30,111 nucleotides of DNA from JBKJML01 sp046596415 (lineage in GTDB: Bacteria > Actinomycetota > Thermoleophilia > Gaiellales > Gaiellaceae), in assembly GCA_046596415.1 (NCBI GenBank), contig JBKJML010000098.1, positions 1 through 30,111 of the forward strand, read 5' to 3'. A model generated the notes under the pieces. It searched no databases. It was given only the letters and a program-made list of their open reading frames with translations, and was not told where the DNA came from. Both the position numbers and the translations under genes were made by a program. This document shows positions 15,326-25,499 of this stretch, piece by piece (the stretch's first letter is position 1; the number at the start of each line of letters is the position of its first letter).

Positions 15326-16619
15326 CGTACCCGTCGCGCTCCTCGGCTACGGCACGGTCGGCACCGCGGTCAACCGGCTGCTGACCGAGTCGGCAGACGA
15401 CATCGAGCGGGCCACCGGCCACCGGCTGAGGGTCGTGAAGGCGCTCGTCCGCGACCCCGGGAAGGAGCGTGAGTACCCGCCTGCCGGCGGGGTACTCGCC
15501 ACCGATTTCAGCGAGATCGCAGCGGATCCGACGATCGCGGTCGTCGCCGAGGTGATGGGAGGGATCGAGCCTGCCGGCACGTACGTGCTCGAGGCGCTGC
15601 GCCGCGGCAAGCACGTCGTCACGGCCAACAAGCAACTCATCGCGCGGCGCGGCGCGGAGCTCTTCGCCGTCGCCTCCGCGAACGGGGTGCAGCTGAGGTT
15701 CGAGGCGAGCGTCTGCGCCGCGATCCCGGTGATCAAAGTCGTCCGAGAGTCGCTTGTCGTGACCAACGTGCATCGCGTGCTCGGCATCGTCAACGGCACC
15801 ACCAACTTCGTCCTCACGGAGATGGAGGCCGGCAAGACCTATGACGAGGCGCTCGCCGACGCGCAGCGGCGCGGCTACGCCGAGGCGGACCCGACCGACG
15901 ACGTCTCGGGAGCGGACGCTGCGGCGAAGATGGCGATCCTTGCCACCGTTGCGTTCAACACCCGCGTCCGCCTCGACGACATCGACTACACGGGCATCAC
16001 CGTCGTCGACGCCGCCGACATCGCCGCCGCCCACGAGCTCGACATGGTCGTGCGGCTCGTCGGCGCCGCACGCCTCGTCGACGGGAGCTTCGACGTCCGG
16101 GTCGAGCCCTCCCTGGTCGACAAGCAGCATCCGCTGGCGAAAGTCGACGGAGCGTTCAACGCCGTCATGCTGCAAGGCGATGCGATCCGCGAGATCACGC
16201 TCGAAGGCCCAGGCGCCGGCGGGGTCGAGACCGCATCGGCGGTGATCGCCGACATGGTGAGCGTGATCGGGACAATGGGAACGGGGTTCCTGCAGAACGA
16301 CGCCGCGTGGCGTGAACTACCGAGGCTGCCGCCGGGCGACAGCCGGTCGCCGTTCTACTTCCGCCTCTCCGTGGAGGACCGGCCGGGCGCACTCGCACGC
16401 GTCGCGGACGAGCTCGGTCGGCGGGGCGTTTCGGTCGCACGACTGCTGCAACGGCCGAACGGGAACGGCGCCACGCTGCACATCGTCACGCACGAGGCGC
16501 GAGCGGGCGCCCTCGCCGAGGCGCTCGACGCGCTCGGCGACCTCGCGGAGGTCCATCGCCGCTCCCGGCCGCTGCCGGTGATCTCCGACCGGGGCGTTAC
16601 GGAGCTCGGATGGGCCTGA
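15312..16619 (+). CDS. hom: homoserine dehydrogenase with ACT domain
   Basis: Reduces aspartate semialdehyde to homoserine at the entry to threonine, isoleucine and methionine. The 435-residue protein has NAD(P) motif GYGTVG (12-17), the conserved K107 (VTANKQLI), the VNGTTNFVLT and YAEADPTDDVSGADAAAK signatures, and a C-terminal ACT domain (about 349-425) that in relatives mediates threonine inhibition. ATG 15312 lies inside the ilvC end (14 nt overlap) with AAGGAGG upstream. It overlaps thrC by 10 nt, forming a coupled hom-thrC-thrB set. Confidence 0.95.
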   Translation: MASVDVPVALLGYGTVGTAVNRLLTESADDIERATGHRLRVVKALVRDPGKEREYPPAGGVLATDFSEIAADPTIAVVAEVMGGIEPAGTYVLEALRRGKHVVTANKQLIARRGAELFAVASANGVQLRFEASVCAAIPVIKVVRESLVVTNVHRVLGIVNGTTNFVLTEMEAGKTYDEALADAQRRGYAEADPTDDVSGADAAAKMAILATVAFNTRVRLDDIDYTGITVVDAADIAAAHELDMVVRLVGAARLVDGSFDVRVEPSLVDKQHPLAKVDGAFNAVMLQGDAIREITLEGPGAGGVETASAVIADMVSVIGTMGTGFLQNDAAWRELPRLPPGDSRSPFYFRLSVEDRPGALARVADELGRRGVSVARLLQRPNGNGATLHIVTHEARAGALAEALDALGDLAEVHRRSRPLPVISDRGVTELGWA

Positions 16620-17551
16620 CGGCGACCACCGGGACGGTGTCGCTCGGCGAGGGCTCCACCCCGCTCGTCCGCGCAGGCCGGTTGTCGGCGCAGACCGGCC
16701 TCGATCTCCACCTCAAGTGCGAAGGCGCGAATCCGACCGGCAGTTTCAAGGATCGAGGCATGGTCGTGGCTGTCGGCCGGGCGGCCGAGTCGGGTGCGCG
16801 TGCCGTCGTCTGCGCGTCCACCGGCAACACGGCCGCGTCTGCAGCCGCCTACGCTGCGCGCGCTGGGCTGGAGGCTGTCGTCCTGACGCCGGTCGGTGCG
16901 ACCGCTGCCGGCAAGCGCGCCCAGGCCGTCGCAGCCGGGGCGCGCCTGCTCGAGGTTCGCGGGACGTTCGACGACGCTCTGCGGCTCTGCCGCGAGCTGG
17001 GCGAGCGGCCGGGCTTCGTCGTCGTCAACTCGCTCAACCCGGCCCGCATCGAGGGCCAGAAGACTGTCGTGCCCGAGATCCTGGAGCAGCTCCGCAAGGC
17101 GCCCGATGTGATCGCCCTCCCGTTCGGCGGCGGCGGCAACGTGTCCGCGGTCGCCGCAGCGACGGCGGAGGCCGGCGTCTCGCCGAGGATCATCGTCGGC
17201 CAGGCAGCGGAGCGCGCGACGACGTGGGCGACCGCGATCAGGATCGTCGAGCCCGCTCACGCAGATCACGTCGCGGCGCTCGTCGGCTCCGGCCGCATCG
17301 AGGTCGTAACGCTGACCGAGGACGAGCTTCGGGACGCCTGGCGGCTGCTCGCGACGCAGGAGGGCACGTTCTGCGAGCCCGCGTCCGCGGCAAGCCTCGC
17401 CGCGGTGGTGCGGTCGTGCAGAGGCTCGGGCGAGACCGTCGTCTGCATCCTCACCGGACACGGTCTCAAGGATGTCGGAGCACTGGCTCCGTCCCCGTCC
17501 GGGACGGTCGTCGATGCGACGCTCGACGCCGTTCTGGAGACGCTCGGATGA
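16610..17551 (+). CDS. thrC: threonine synthase (short form)
   Basis: A PLP enzyme of fold type II that converts O-phosphohomoserine to threonine. The 313 residues include the PLP lysine K47 (NPTGSFKDRG), STGNTAASAAAYAARAG, and the phosphate-binding PFGGGGNVSAV. It is on the short side and lacks an N-terminal zinc ribbon, unlike the other two thrC-like proteins in the window. Its place between hom and thrB makes it the best candidate for the true threonine synthase. ATG 16610 is preceded by GGAG; its end overlaps thrB (ATGA). Confidence 0.93.
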   Translation: MGLTATTGTVSLGEGSTPLVRAGRLSAQTGLDLHLKCEGANPTGSFKDRGMVVAVGRAAESGARAVVCASTGNTAASAAAYAARAGLEAVVLTPVGATAAGKRAQAVAAGARLLEVRGTFDDALRLCRELGERPGFVVVNSLNPARIEGQKTVVPEILEQLRKAPDVIALPFGGGGNVSAVAAATAEAGVSPRIIVGQAAERATTWATAIRIVEPAHADHVAALVGSGRIEVVTLTEDELRDAWRLLATQEGTFCEPASAASLAAVVRSCRGSGETVVCILTGHGLKDVGALAPSPSGTVVDATLDAVLETLG

Positions 17552-18420
17552 GAGCCCATGCGGTCGCACCGGCATCGACGGCGAACCTCGGCCCCGCGTT
17601 CGACGCTGCGGGGGCCGCGCTCGAGCTCTGGAACGAGCTGGTGGTCGAGGAGACGGACGCCGGCCCGGAGGTGGAGATCGAGGGCGAGGGTGCGGCCGAG
17701 CTGCCGCGCGACGAAGGTCACCTATCGCTGCGGGCGTTCTCGCTCTTCGCGCCCGTCGAGCGCTATCGCTTCAGCTTCGTCAACCGCATCCCACTCGAGC
17801 GCGGGCTCGGCGCGAGTGCCGCCGCGATCGCCCTCGGCCTCGTCGCTGGTAGCGCCGTCGCCGGCGTCGACGTTCCGGTCGCGGAGCTCCTCACCTTGGG
17901 GACGACGCTCGAGAGTCACGCCGACAACCTCGCAGCGACGCTCCTCGGCGGTGTGTGCCTCGCCTGGCTCGATCAGGGGCAGGTGCGCGCCGCCCGGATC
18001 GCGGACGGCCTGCCGCTCGCGTCGATCCTGGCCGTGCCCGCCGCGCGGACGAGCACCGAGCGCTCGCGCACCAGCCTGCCGCCGATCGTCGTGCACGGCG
18101 ACGCGGCGGCGAACGCGGCCTTCGCGGCCCTCCTCGGGGCTGCGATCGCCGCGGGTGATGCCGAGCTGCTGCAACACGCGTTCCACGACAGGCTGCACGA
18201 GCAGTACCGCGCGGGCACGGCCCCGCTGCTCCAGAAGCTCCGGTCGGCCGCCCTGGACGGCGTCGTCGGCGTGACCCTCTCCGGCTCCGGCCCGTCGGTC
18301 GTAGTCTGGGCCGACCCGGGCCGCGTCACCGACGTCGTCGCGGCGCTCGAGCGTTCCCTCCCCGCCGACACCCTGGTGCTCCCATTGCGGGTCACCCAAG
18401 AAGGAGCACGGCTTCGATGA
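17548..18420 (+). CDS. thrB: homoserine kinase
   Basis: A GHMP kinase that phosphorylates homoserine with ATP. The 290-residue protein has the N-terminal APASTANLGPAFDAAGAAL substrate segment, the ATP-binding motif 2 (PLERGLGASAAA, about 82-93), and motif 3 near the end (GVTLSGSGPSVVVW). ATG 17548 overlaps the thrC stop and the gene end overlaps ilvD, both as ATGA. This completes hom-thrC-thrB. Confidence 0.94.
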   Translation: MRAHAVAPASTANLGPAFDAAGAALELWNELVVEETDAGPEVEIEGEGAAELPRDEGHLSLRAFSLFAPVERYRFSFVNRIPLERGLGASAAAIALGLVAGSAVAGVDVPVAELLTLGTTLESHADNLAATLLGGVCLAWLDQGQVRAARIADGLPLASILAVPAARTSTERSRTSLPPIVVHGDAAANAAFAALLGAAIAAGDAELLQHAFHDRLHEQYRAGTAPLLQKLRSAALDGVVGVTLSGSGPSVVVWADPGRVTDVVAALERSLPADTLVLPLRVTQEGARLR

Positions 18421-20105
18421 GCCCCTACCGCAACACCCATCCGGCGAAGCGCCACAGCGCCGCGCTCACCGACGGCGTCGATCGTGCCCCCGCCAGGGCG
18501 ATGCTGAAAGGCGCCGGCTTCAGCGACGCCGACCTCGCTCGGCCCCTCGTCGGTGTCGCGACCACGTGGATCGAGACGATGCCGTGCAACCTGAACCAGC
18601 GGGTGCTCGCGCGGTATGTGAAGCAGGGCATCCGGCAGGCCGGTGGCACGCCGATCGAGTTCAACACGATCGCGGTGTCGGACGGTGTCACCATGGGCGC
18701 CGCGGGCATGCGGGCATCGCTTGTCTCTCGTGAGGTGATCGCCGACTCGATCGAGCTCGTCACACGCGGCCACCATTTCGACGGGCTCATCTGCCTTGTC
18801 GGCTGCGACAAGACGATCCCCGGAGCGGCGATGGCGCTGGCGCGCCTCGACATCCCCGGGCTCATCTTCTACGGCGGCTCGATCGCCGCCGGGCGCTACC
18901 GCGGCGAAGACGTGACGATCCAGGATGTTTTCGAGGCGGTCGGCGCGCACGCCGCAGGTCGCATCACCGAAAGCGAGGTGCACGCGCTCGAGAGCGTCGC
19001 CTGCCCGGGCGCCGGTGCGTGCGGCGGCCACTTCACCGCCAACACGATGGCAACCGCGCTGGACTTCCTCGGGGTGAGCGCACCGGGCCTGAACGAGGTT
19101 CCCGCGACGCACCCGGGCAAGCCGCAGGCTGCGGTCCGCGCGGGCGCGCTCACGATGAAGCTCGTCCTGGAGGACACCCGGCCGTCACAGGTGCTGACCC
19201 GGGAGGCGTTCGAGAACGCGATCACCGCGATCGCCGCGACCGGTGGCTCGACGAACGGAGTTCTGCACCTGCTCGCGATCGCGGCCGAGGTGGGAGTCGA
19301 GCTGTCGATCGACGATTTCGACACGATCGCCTCGCGAACGCCGATCGTCGCCGACCTCAAGCCGGGCGGCCGGTATGTCGCGACCGACCTGTTCAAGGCA
19401 GGTGGCGTCGCTCTCGTCGCCCGCGAGCTCGTCCGCGCAGGGATCGTCAACGAGGACGCGGCCGGGGTCGACGGGCGGACACTCCGGCAGGTCGCGGACA
19501 GCGCGTTCGAACGCCCGGGCCAGGACGTCGTCGTGCCGTGGGACCGGCCGCTCAAGGCGACCGGCGGGCTCGCGATCCTACGCGGCAATCTGGCCCCCGA
19601 CGGCTGTGTCGTCAAGCTCGCGGGGCACGAGCGTCTCCACCACCGTGGCCCGGCCCGGGTCTTCGACTCCGAGGAGGCATGCTTCGCAGCGGTCAAGGCA
19701 CGTGCGATCGTTGCCGGCGACGTCGTCGTGATCCGGTACGAGGGGCCCGCGGGCGGGCCGGGGATGCGGGAGATGCTGCACGTCACCGCCTCCCTCGTCG
19801 GTGAGGGCCTCGGCGACGAGGTGGCGCTGATCACCGACGGCCGCTTCTCCGGCGCTACCCACGGCCTGATGGTGGGCCATGTCTCGCCGGAGGCGTTCCG
19901 CGGTGGGCCGATCGCGTCGGTGCGCGACGGCGACCAGATCGTCGTCGACGTCGAGAACCGTGTGCTCGTGCTGGACGTTCCCGACGAGGAGCTGGCACGG
20001 CGCGCCGCGGAATGGGTGCAGCCGGCGCCCCGCTACGAGACCGGCGTGTTCGCCAAGTACGCGGCGAGCGTCGGCTCCGCAGCCGAAGGAGCGATCACTC
20101 GATGA
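18417..20105 (+). CDS. ilvD: dihydroxy-acid dehydratase
   Basis: Dehydrates dihydroxyisovalerate and dihydroxymethylvalerate to the keto acids of valine and isoleucine. The 562-residue protein has cluster cysteines C57 (MPCNLNQ), C130 (GCDKTIPGAAMA) and C202 (GACGGHFTANTMA), a set that suggests a [2Fe-2S] enzyme. The C-terminal ITDGRFSGATHGLMVGHVSPEA motif is family-specific. Edd-type sugar-acid dehydratases are relatives, but the ilv context and length favour IlvD. ATG 18417 overlaps the thrB stop. Confidence 0.95.
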   Translation: MSPYRNTHPAKRHSAALTDGVDRAPARAMLKGAGFSDADLARPLVGVATTWIETMPCNLNQRVLARYVKQGIRQAGGTPIEFNTIAVSDGVTMGAAGMRASLVSREVIADSIELVTRGHHFDGLICLVGCDKTIPGAAMALARLDIPGLIFYGGSIAAGRYRGEDVTIQDVFEAVGAHAAGRITESEVHALESVACPGAGACGGHFTANTMATALDFLGVSAPGLNEVPATHPGKPQAAVRAGALTMKLVLEDTRPSQVLTREAFENAITAIAATGGSTNGVLHLLAIAAEVGVELSIDDFDTIASRTPIVADLKPGGRYVATDLFKAGGVALVARELVRAGIVNEDAAGVDGRTLRQVADSAFERPGQDVVVPWDRPLKATGGLAILRGNLAPDGCVVKLAGHERLHHRGPARVFDSEEACFAAVKARAIVAGDVVVIRYEGPAGGPGMREMLHVTASLVGEGLGDEVALITDGRFSGATHGLMVGHVSPEAFRGGPIASVRDGDQIVVDVENRVLVLDVPDEELARRAAEWVQPAPRYETGVFAKYAASVGSAAEGAITR

Positions 20106-20191
20106 GCTCGGCGCACCAGAAACTGCGTGATCGCGAACCGGGCCTCCCGCGCCCGACTCAGTGCGCAGGCGAAGGGATCCATGCCCGTTGA
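20102..20191 (+). CDS. possible 29-residue ORF coupled to ilvD
   Basis: An ATG overlaps the ilvD stop (ATGA), the same junction used by most true genes in the cluster, and a 29-residue basic peptide follows, ending at TGA 20189-20191. It overlaps the start of the next gene by 11 nt. I do not recognise the peptide. It may keep ribosomes moving across the only sizeable gap in the cluster (20106-20180), or be chance. Confidence 0.25.
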   Translation: MSSAHQKLRDREPGLPRPTQCAGEGIHAR

Positions 20192-21398
20192 CACGCTGAG
20201 GTGCCGCGTCTGCGAGTCGGAGTACCCGGCGGTGGCCAGCGGTATCTGCGTCCGCTGCTTCGGCCCGCTCGAGCCGGTCTACGACTGGGATGCAGTCGCG
20301 CGCACGGTGAGCCGGGAGCACATCGAGGCCGGCCCCCGCTCGCTGTGGCGCTACGCGGCTCTCCTCCCCACCGCCGCCCCGGCCGATGCAGCCGGAGGCC
20401 CCGGCTGGACGCCGCTTGTCAGCGCGCCGCGACTCGCCGAGGCGCTCGGGATCGGCGAGGTCTACCTGAAGCTCGACCACACGAACCCGACCCATTCCTT
20501 CAAGGACCGGGTCGTCGCCGTTGCCGCTGCGAAGGCCGCAGAGCTCGGTGCGGACACGCTCGCGTGCGCGTCGACCGGGAACCTCGGCAACGCGGTCGCC
20601 GCCCGCGCCGCTGCGAGTGGCATGCGCTCCGTCGTCCTCTACCCCGACACGGTCGAGCCGGAGAAGCTGCTCGCAACCGCGGTCTATGGCGGGGAGATGT
20701 ACGCCGTCCGCGGGACGTACGACGACTGCTCCCGGCTCGTCGTCGAGCTGGCCGGCGAGCTCGACTGGGCCTTCGTCAACGTCAACCTGCGCGCGTACTA
20801 CGCGGAGGGGTCGAAGACGCTGGCCTTCGAGATCGCGGAGCAGCTCGGCTGGCAACTGCCCGACGCCGTGGTCGCACCGGTCGCATCCGGCTCGCTGCTG
20901 ACGAAGCTCTGGCAGGGGTTCGAGCAGTTCGGGCGGCTCGGCCTCGTGGACGGCGAAAGCCCCCGGATCTACGGTGGGCAGGCTGAGGGGTGCGCGCCGG
21001 TCGCGCATGCCTTTGCCGAGGAGCGGCCCGTCTCACCGGTCCGGCCGGCGACGATCGCCCACTCGCTTGCGATCGGAGCGCCCGCAGACGGTGACCTGGC
21101 GGTCGCGACAGCGCGCGCGTCGGGCGGTGCGATCTACGCCGTTCCCGAGGATCGAATCGGCGCGAACATGTCGCTGCTCGCAGGCGCCACCGGCGTCTTC
21201 GGCGAAACGGCTGCCGGCGTGACGATCGGCGCACTCGCTGCTGCCGCCGCCGCCGGGGCGATCGGCCAGGGAGACCGCGTCGTAGCGCTCGTGACGGGCA
21301 CCGGGCTGAAGACACCACAGGCGGTCGAGGCTCGTTCAGGCACGCGCATCGAGCCCGACATCGACGTCCTGCTCGAGCGATTGGGGGTCGCTGTATGA
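20181..21398 (+). CDS. threonine synthase-like PLP enzyme with zinc ribbon (second copy)
   Basis: A 405-residue fold type II PLP protein. The N-terminal zinc ribbon has C8-x2-C11 and C23-x2-C26. PLP Lys K108 lies in PTHSFKDR, followed by STGNLGNAVAARAAASG. The family includes zinc-ribbon threonine synthases and some relatives with other substrates. Since hom-thrC-thrB already has its own ThrC upstream, this copy may be redundant or have a different role. ATG 20181 is chosen because the zinc ribbon begins at residue 8 and GAAGGGA precedes it; a GTG at 20127 would add 18 residues. Its stop overlaps the chorismate mutase start (ATGA). About 40% similarity by eye to the copy at 27982-29199. Confidence 0.85.
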   Translation: MPVDTLRCRVCESEYPAVASGICVRCFGPLEPVYDWDAVARTVSREHIEAGPRSLWRYAALLPTAAPADAAGGPGWTPLVSAPRLAEALGIGEVYLKLDHTNPTHSFKDRVVAVAAAKAAELGADTLACASTGNLGNAVAARAAASGMRSVVLYPDTVEPEKLLATAVYGGEMYAVRGTYDDCSRLVVELAGELDWAFVNVNLRAYYAEGSKTLAFEIAEQLGWQLPDAVVAPVASGSLLTKLWQGFEQFGRLGLVDGESPRIYGGQAEGCAPVAHAFAEERPVSPVRPATIAHSLAIGAPADGDLAVATARASGGAIYAVPEDRIGANMSLLAGATGVFGETAAGVTIGALAAAAAAGAIGQGDRVVALVTGTGLKTPQAVEARSGTRIEPDIDVLLERLGVAV

Positions 21399-21691
21399 GC
21401 TCCCCCGGTGACCGGGAGACGATCGTCGACCAGGTGGTCGCCGGCTTCCGAGACGAGATCACCGCCCTCGACGTGAGGCTCGTCGAGACCGTGAACGCCC
21501 GACTCGAGGCAGTGCAGTCGCTTCGACGCCACAAGGAGGAACAGGGGATTGCGTTTCTCGACCCGAACCGCGAAGCCTGGCTGGCGGCGTATCTGAAGCA
21601 GGCCAACCGCGGCCCCCTCTCCGACAAAGCCGTCGACGAGCTGTGCGCCTTCGTTCTCGACCTGGTCAAACGCGAGCTCGCCGATGACTGA
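21395..21691 (+). CDS. chorismate mutase, AroQ class
   Basis: Rearranges chorismate to prephenate, the substrate of PheA encoded three genes on. The 98-residue all-helical protein has R19, R36, K47 and R59-E60, matching the spacing of E. coli active-site residues R11, R28, K39 and R51-E52. It is a single-domain mutase rather than the fused P-protein. ATG 21395 overlaps the previous stop, and it overlaps leuB by 8 nt. Confidence 0.88.
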   Translation: MSSPGDRETIVDQVVAGFRDEITALDVRLVETVNARLEAVQSLRRHKEEQGIAFLDPNREAWLAAYLKQANRGPLSDKAVDELCAFVLDLVKRELADD

Positions 21692-22694
21692 CCTGATCGC
21701 CTGTCTTCCCGGCGACGGGATCGGCCCCGAGGTGCTCGACCAGGCGGTACGGGTACTCATGAGCCTCCCGGTCGACGTCGACGTCGTGCGGCTGCCGTTC
21801 GGCGGCGCCGCGATCGACGAGCTCGGCGAGCCGCTGCCCGACGAGACGCTTGACGCGTGCCGCTCCTCCCGGGCCGTCCTGCTCGGCGCGGTCGGCGGCC
21901 CACGCTGGGACGGCGGCGACGTGCGCCCGGAGCAGGGACTGATCGGCTTGCGAAAGGCGCTCGATGTCTACGCGAACCTGCGCCCCTCGCGCCTCGGCGC
22001 AATCGACCTGTTGATCGTCCGTGAGCTCGTCGGCGGCCTGTACTACGGCCCGAGGGGCGTACGCGACGACGGCACTGTCTTCGACACCTGCGAGTACCAC
22101 CCCTCGCAGGTCGAGCGGGTCGCGCGTCGCGCTTTTGCTCTCGCAGCAGCCCGCGGCGGCTCGCTCGTCTCGGTGGACAAGGCGAACGTCCTCGACACCT
22201 CACGGCTCTGGCGGCGCGTCGTCGGAGAGGTCGCGCAGGACTTCCCGACGGTCGAGCTGCGACACGCGCTCGTCGACAGCTTCGCGATGGAGGTGGTCAC
22301 CTCACCCGAGCGCATCGACACGGTGGTGACCGAGAACACCTTCGGCGACATCCTCTCCGACATCGCGGCGGCTGTTACCGGTGGGCTCGGGGTCGCAGCG
22401 TCCGCCAGCCTCGGCGACACGGGGCCTGGCATCTTCGAGCCGGTCCACGGCTCGGCGCCCGACATCGCCGGCACCGGCTCGGCCAACCCAACCGCGATGC
22501 TGCGCTCGCTCGCCCTGCTGCTCGACCATGCGCTGGGGCGCCCCGAGCTCGCGACGGCACTCGACGCCGCCGTCGACGAGGTACTGGCCACGCGGCCGAC
22601 CCGCGACGCCGGCGGCGACGCGACGACGGTCGACTTCGGCGACGGGGTGCTTGCGTCGCTCGAGCGCAGGCTCGCTGCCGGTGGCCCCGGGTGA
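21684..22694 (+). CDS. leuB: 3-isopropylmalate dehydrogenase
   Basis: Oxidises and decarboxylates 3-isopropylmalate in leucine synthesis. The 336-residue protein keeps every canonical motif: GDGIGPE, LLGAVGGPRWD, RKALDVYANLRP, RELVGGLYYG with catalytic Y120, VDKANVL with K166, metal ligands D198, D222 and D226 (TFGDILSD), and EPVHGSAPDIAGTGSANP. It is thus the working LeuB, in contrast to the degenerate homologue at 11155. It overlaps the chorismate mutase end by 8 nt and the pheA start by 4 nt. Confidence 0.95.
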   Translation: MTDLIACLPGDGIGPEVLDQAVRVLMSLPVDVDVVRLPFGGAAIDELGEPLPDETLDACRSSRAVLLGAVGGPRWDGGDVRPEQGLIGLRKALDVYANLRPSRLGAIDLLIVRELVGGLYYGPRGVRDDGTVFDTCEYHPSQVERVARRAFALAAARGGSLVSVDKANVLDTSRLWRRVVGEVAQDFPTVELRHALVDSFAMEVVTSPERIDTVVTENTFGDILSDIAAAVTGGLGVAASASLGDTGPGIFEPVHGSAPDIAGTGSANPTAMLRSLALLLDHALGRPELATALDAAVDEVLATRPTRDAGGDATTVDFGDGVLASLERRLAAGGPG

Positions 22695-23514
22695 GCCCGA
22701 CGGTCGCCTATCCCGGCCCGCGCGGCAGCCACAGCGACGCTGCCGTCGCGGTGCTCGTCCCGGACGCGACGGAGTCGGTCGGCCTCGCGAGCTTCTCGGC
22801 GGTGATCAGCGCGGCGACGGCAGCCGAGGTGACACTGGGTGTCCTCCCCATCGAGAGCTCGCTCGTCGGCCCGATCGCCGAGACGCACGACCTGCTCTAT
22901 GGATCGGCGCTCTCGATCGTCCGTGAGGCGACGCTGCCGATCCGCCATTGCCTGCTCGGGGTGGCCGGAGCGCACGTCGACGAGGCGACTGCCGTCCTGT
23001 CGCATCCGGCGGCTTTCGAGCAGTGCCGCGGGCTGCTCGGCAGCTGGGACATCCGTTGCGTGCCTGCCGCCACCACGGCCGACGCGGCCCGCAGCGTCGC
23101 CGAGGCCGGCGATCCCGCGCAGCTCGCGATCGCGAGCGCCGAGGCGGGCTCCGCCTACGGCTTGCAGGTGCTCGCCGACGACGTCGGCGACCGCCCCGAG
23201 GCCTTCACGCGATTCGTCGCGCTCGCCCCCTACACGCAGGTCGGGGCGGCTGAGGGCTGGCGCACGGCCCTCTGCTTCGTCACCGACCACCGCCCTGGCG
23301 CGCTCTTCCGCGCGCTGGAGCCGCTCGCCCGGAACGGGGTGAACCTCGTGCAGCTCGTCTCGCGGCCGCTCCCGAACTCCCCGTGGCGCTATCGGTTCGA
23401 CATCGTCCTCGACGGTCACGTTTTCGATCCCGCCGTCCACGCGTCGCTGCACGAGCTTCGTCAGATGGCGCGCGAGCTGCGACTGTTCGGCTCGTACGCG
23501 GCGGAGCGGTCCGG

Positions 23515-23518
<4 letters not shown>
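22691..23518 (+). CDS. pheA: prephenate dehydratase with ACT domain
   Basis: Converts prephenate to phenylpyruvate for phenylalanine synthesis. The 275-residue protein has YPGPRGSHSDAAV at the N-terminus, LPIESSLVGPIAETHDLL (the family's ENS reads ESS), and the catalytic TRF motif in FTRFVAL. A C-terminal ACT domain (about 193-270) carries FVTDHRPGALFRALEPLARNGVNLVQLVSRP, the segment that binds phenylalanine in relatives, with VSRP instead of ESRP. GTG 22691 overlaps the leuB stop. Together with the chorismate mutase it provides both steps from chorismate to phenylpyruvate. Confidence 0.92.
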
Positions 23519-24908
<1,390 letters not shown>

Positions 24909-24912
<4 letters not shown>

Positions 24913-25499
24913 GGGCGCTGCGCACGGTGACCGGCAACGTTGCCGTCCTCGACCGCCCTGATGTCGATACCGACCAGATCATCCCGAAGCAGTTCCTGAA
25001 ACGGATCGAGCGGACGGGCTACGGCGAGTTCCTGTTCTTCGACTGGATGAAGGATCCGGCGTTCGAGCTGCGCCGGCCGGGGTTCGAGGGCGCTGCGATC
25101 CTGCTCGCCGGCCGGAACTTCGGCTGCGGCTCGTCGCGCGAGCATGCTGCGTGGGCGCTCGAGGATTTCGGCTTCCGCGTCGTGATCGCCCCGTCGTTCG
25201 GCGACATCTTCCGCACGAACGCGATCAACACCGGTCTCGCACCGATCGTCCTTCCGACCGAGGAGATCGCTCGCATCCGCGCCGCGGTCGAGACGCGGAA
25301 CGAGCTGAGCGTCGACCTGGAGCGGCTGACGATCGAGCATCCCGACGGGCTGCGGGTGAGTTTCCCGTTCGACGCTCACGCACAGGACACGCTTGTCCAC
25401 GGGCTCGACGATGTCGCACGGACGCTCCTTCGCGACGAGGCGATCGCGCGGTTCGAGTCGGCGCACGACGGGCGTTTCGACGTCCGAACGCTCCGCTAG
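24909..25499 (+). CDS. leuD: 3-isopropylmalate dehydratase small subunit
   Basis: The 196-residue partner of LeuC. It shows DVDTDQIIPKQFLK, GRNFGCGSSREHAAWAL and SFGDIFRTNAINTGL, all diagnostic. ATG 24909 overlaps the leuC stop. This is the last gene of the cluster: its TAG ends at 25499, and the opposing ppc gene ends at 25500, so no intergenic terminator exists. Confidence 0.96.
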
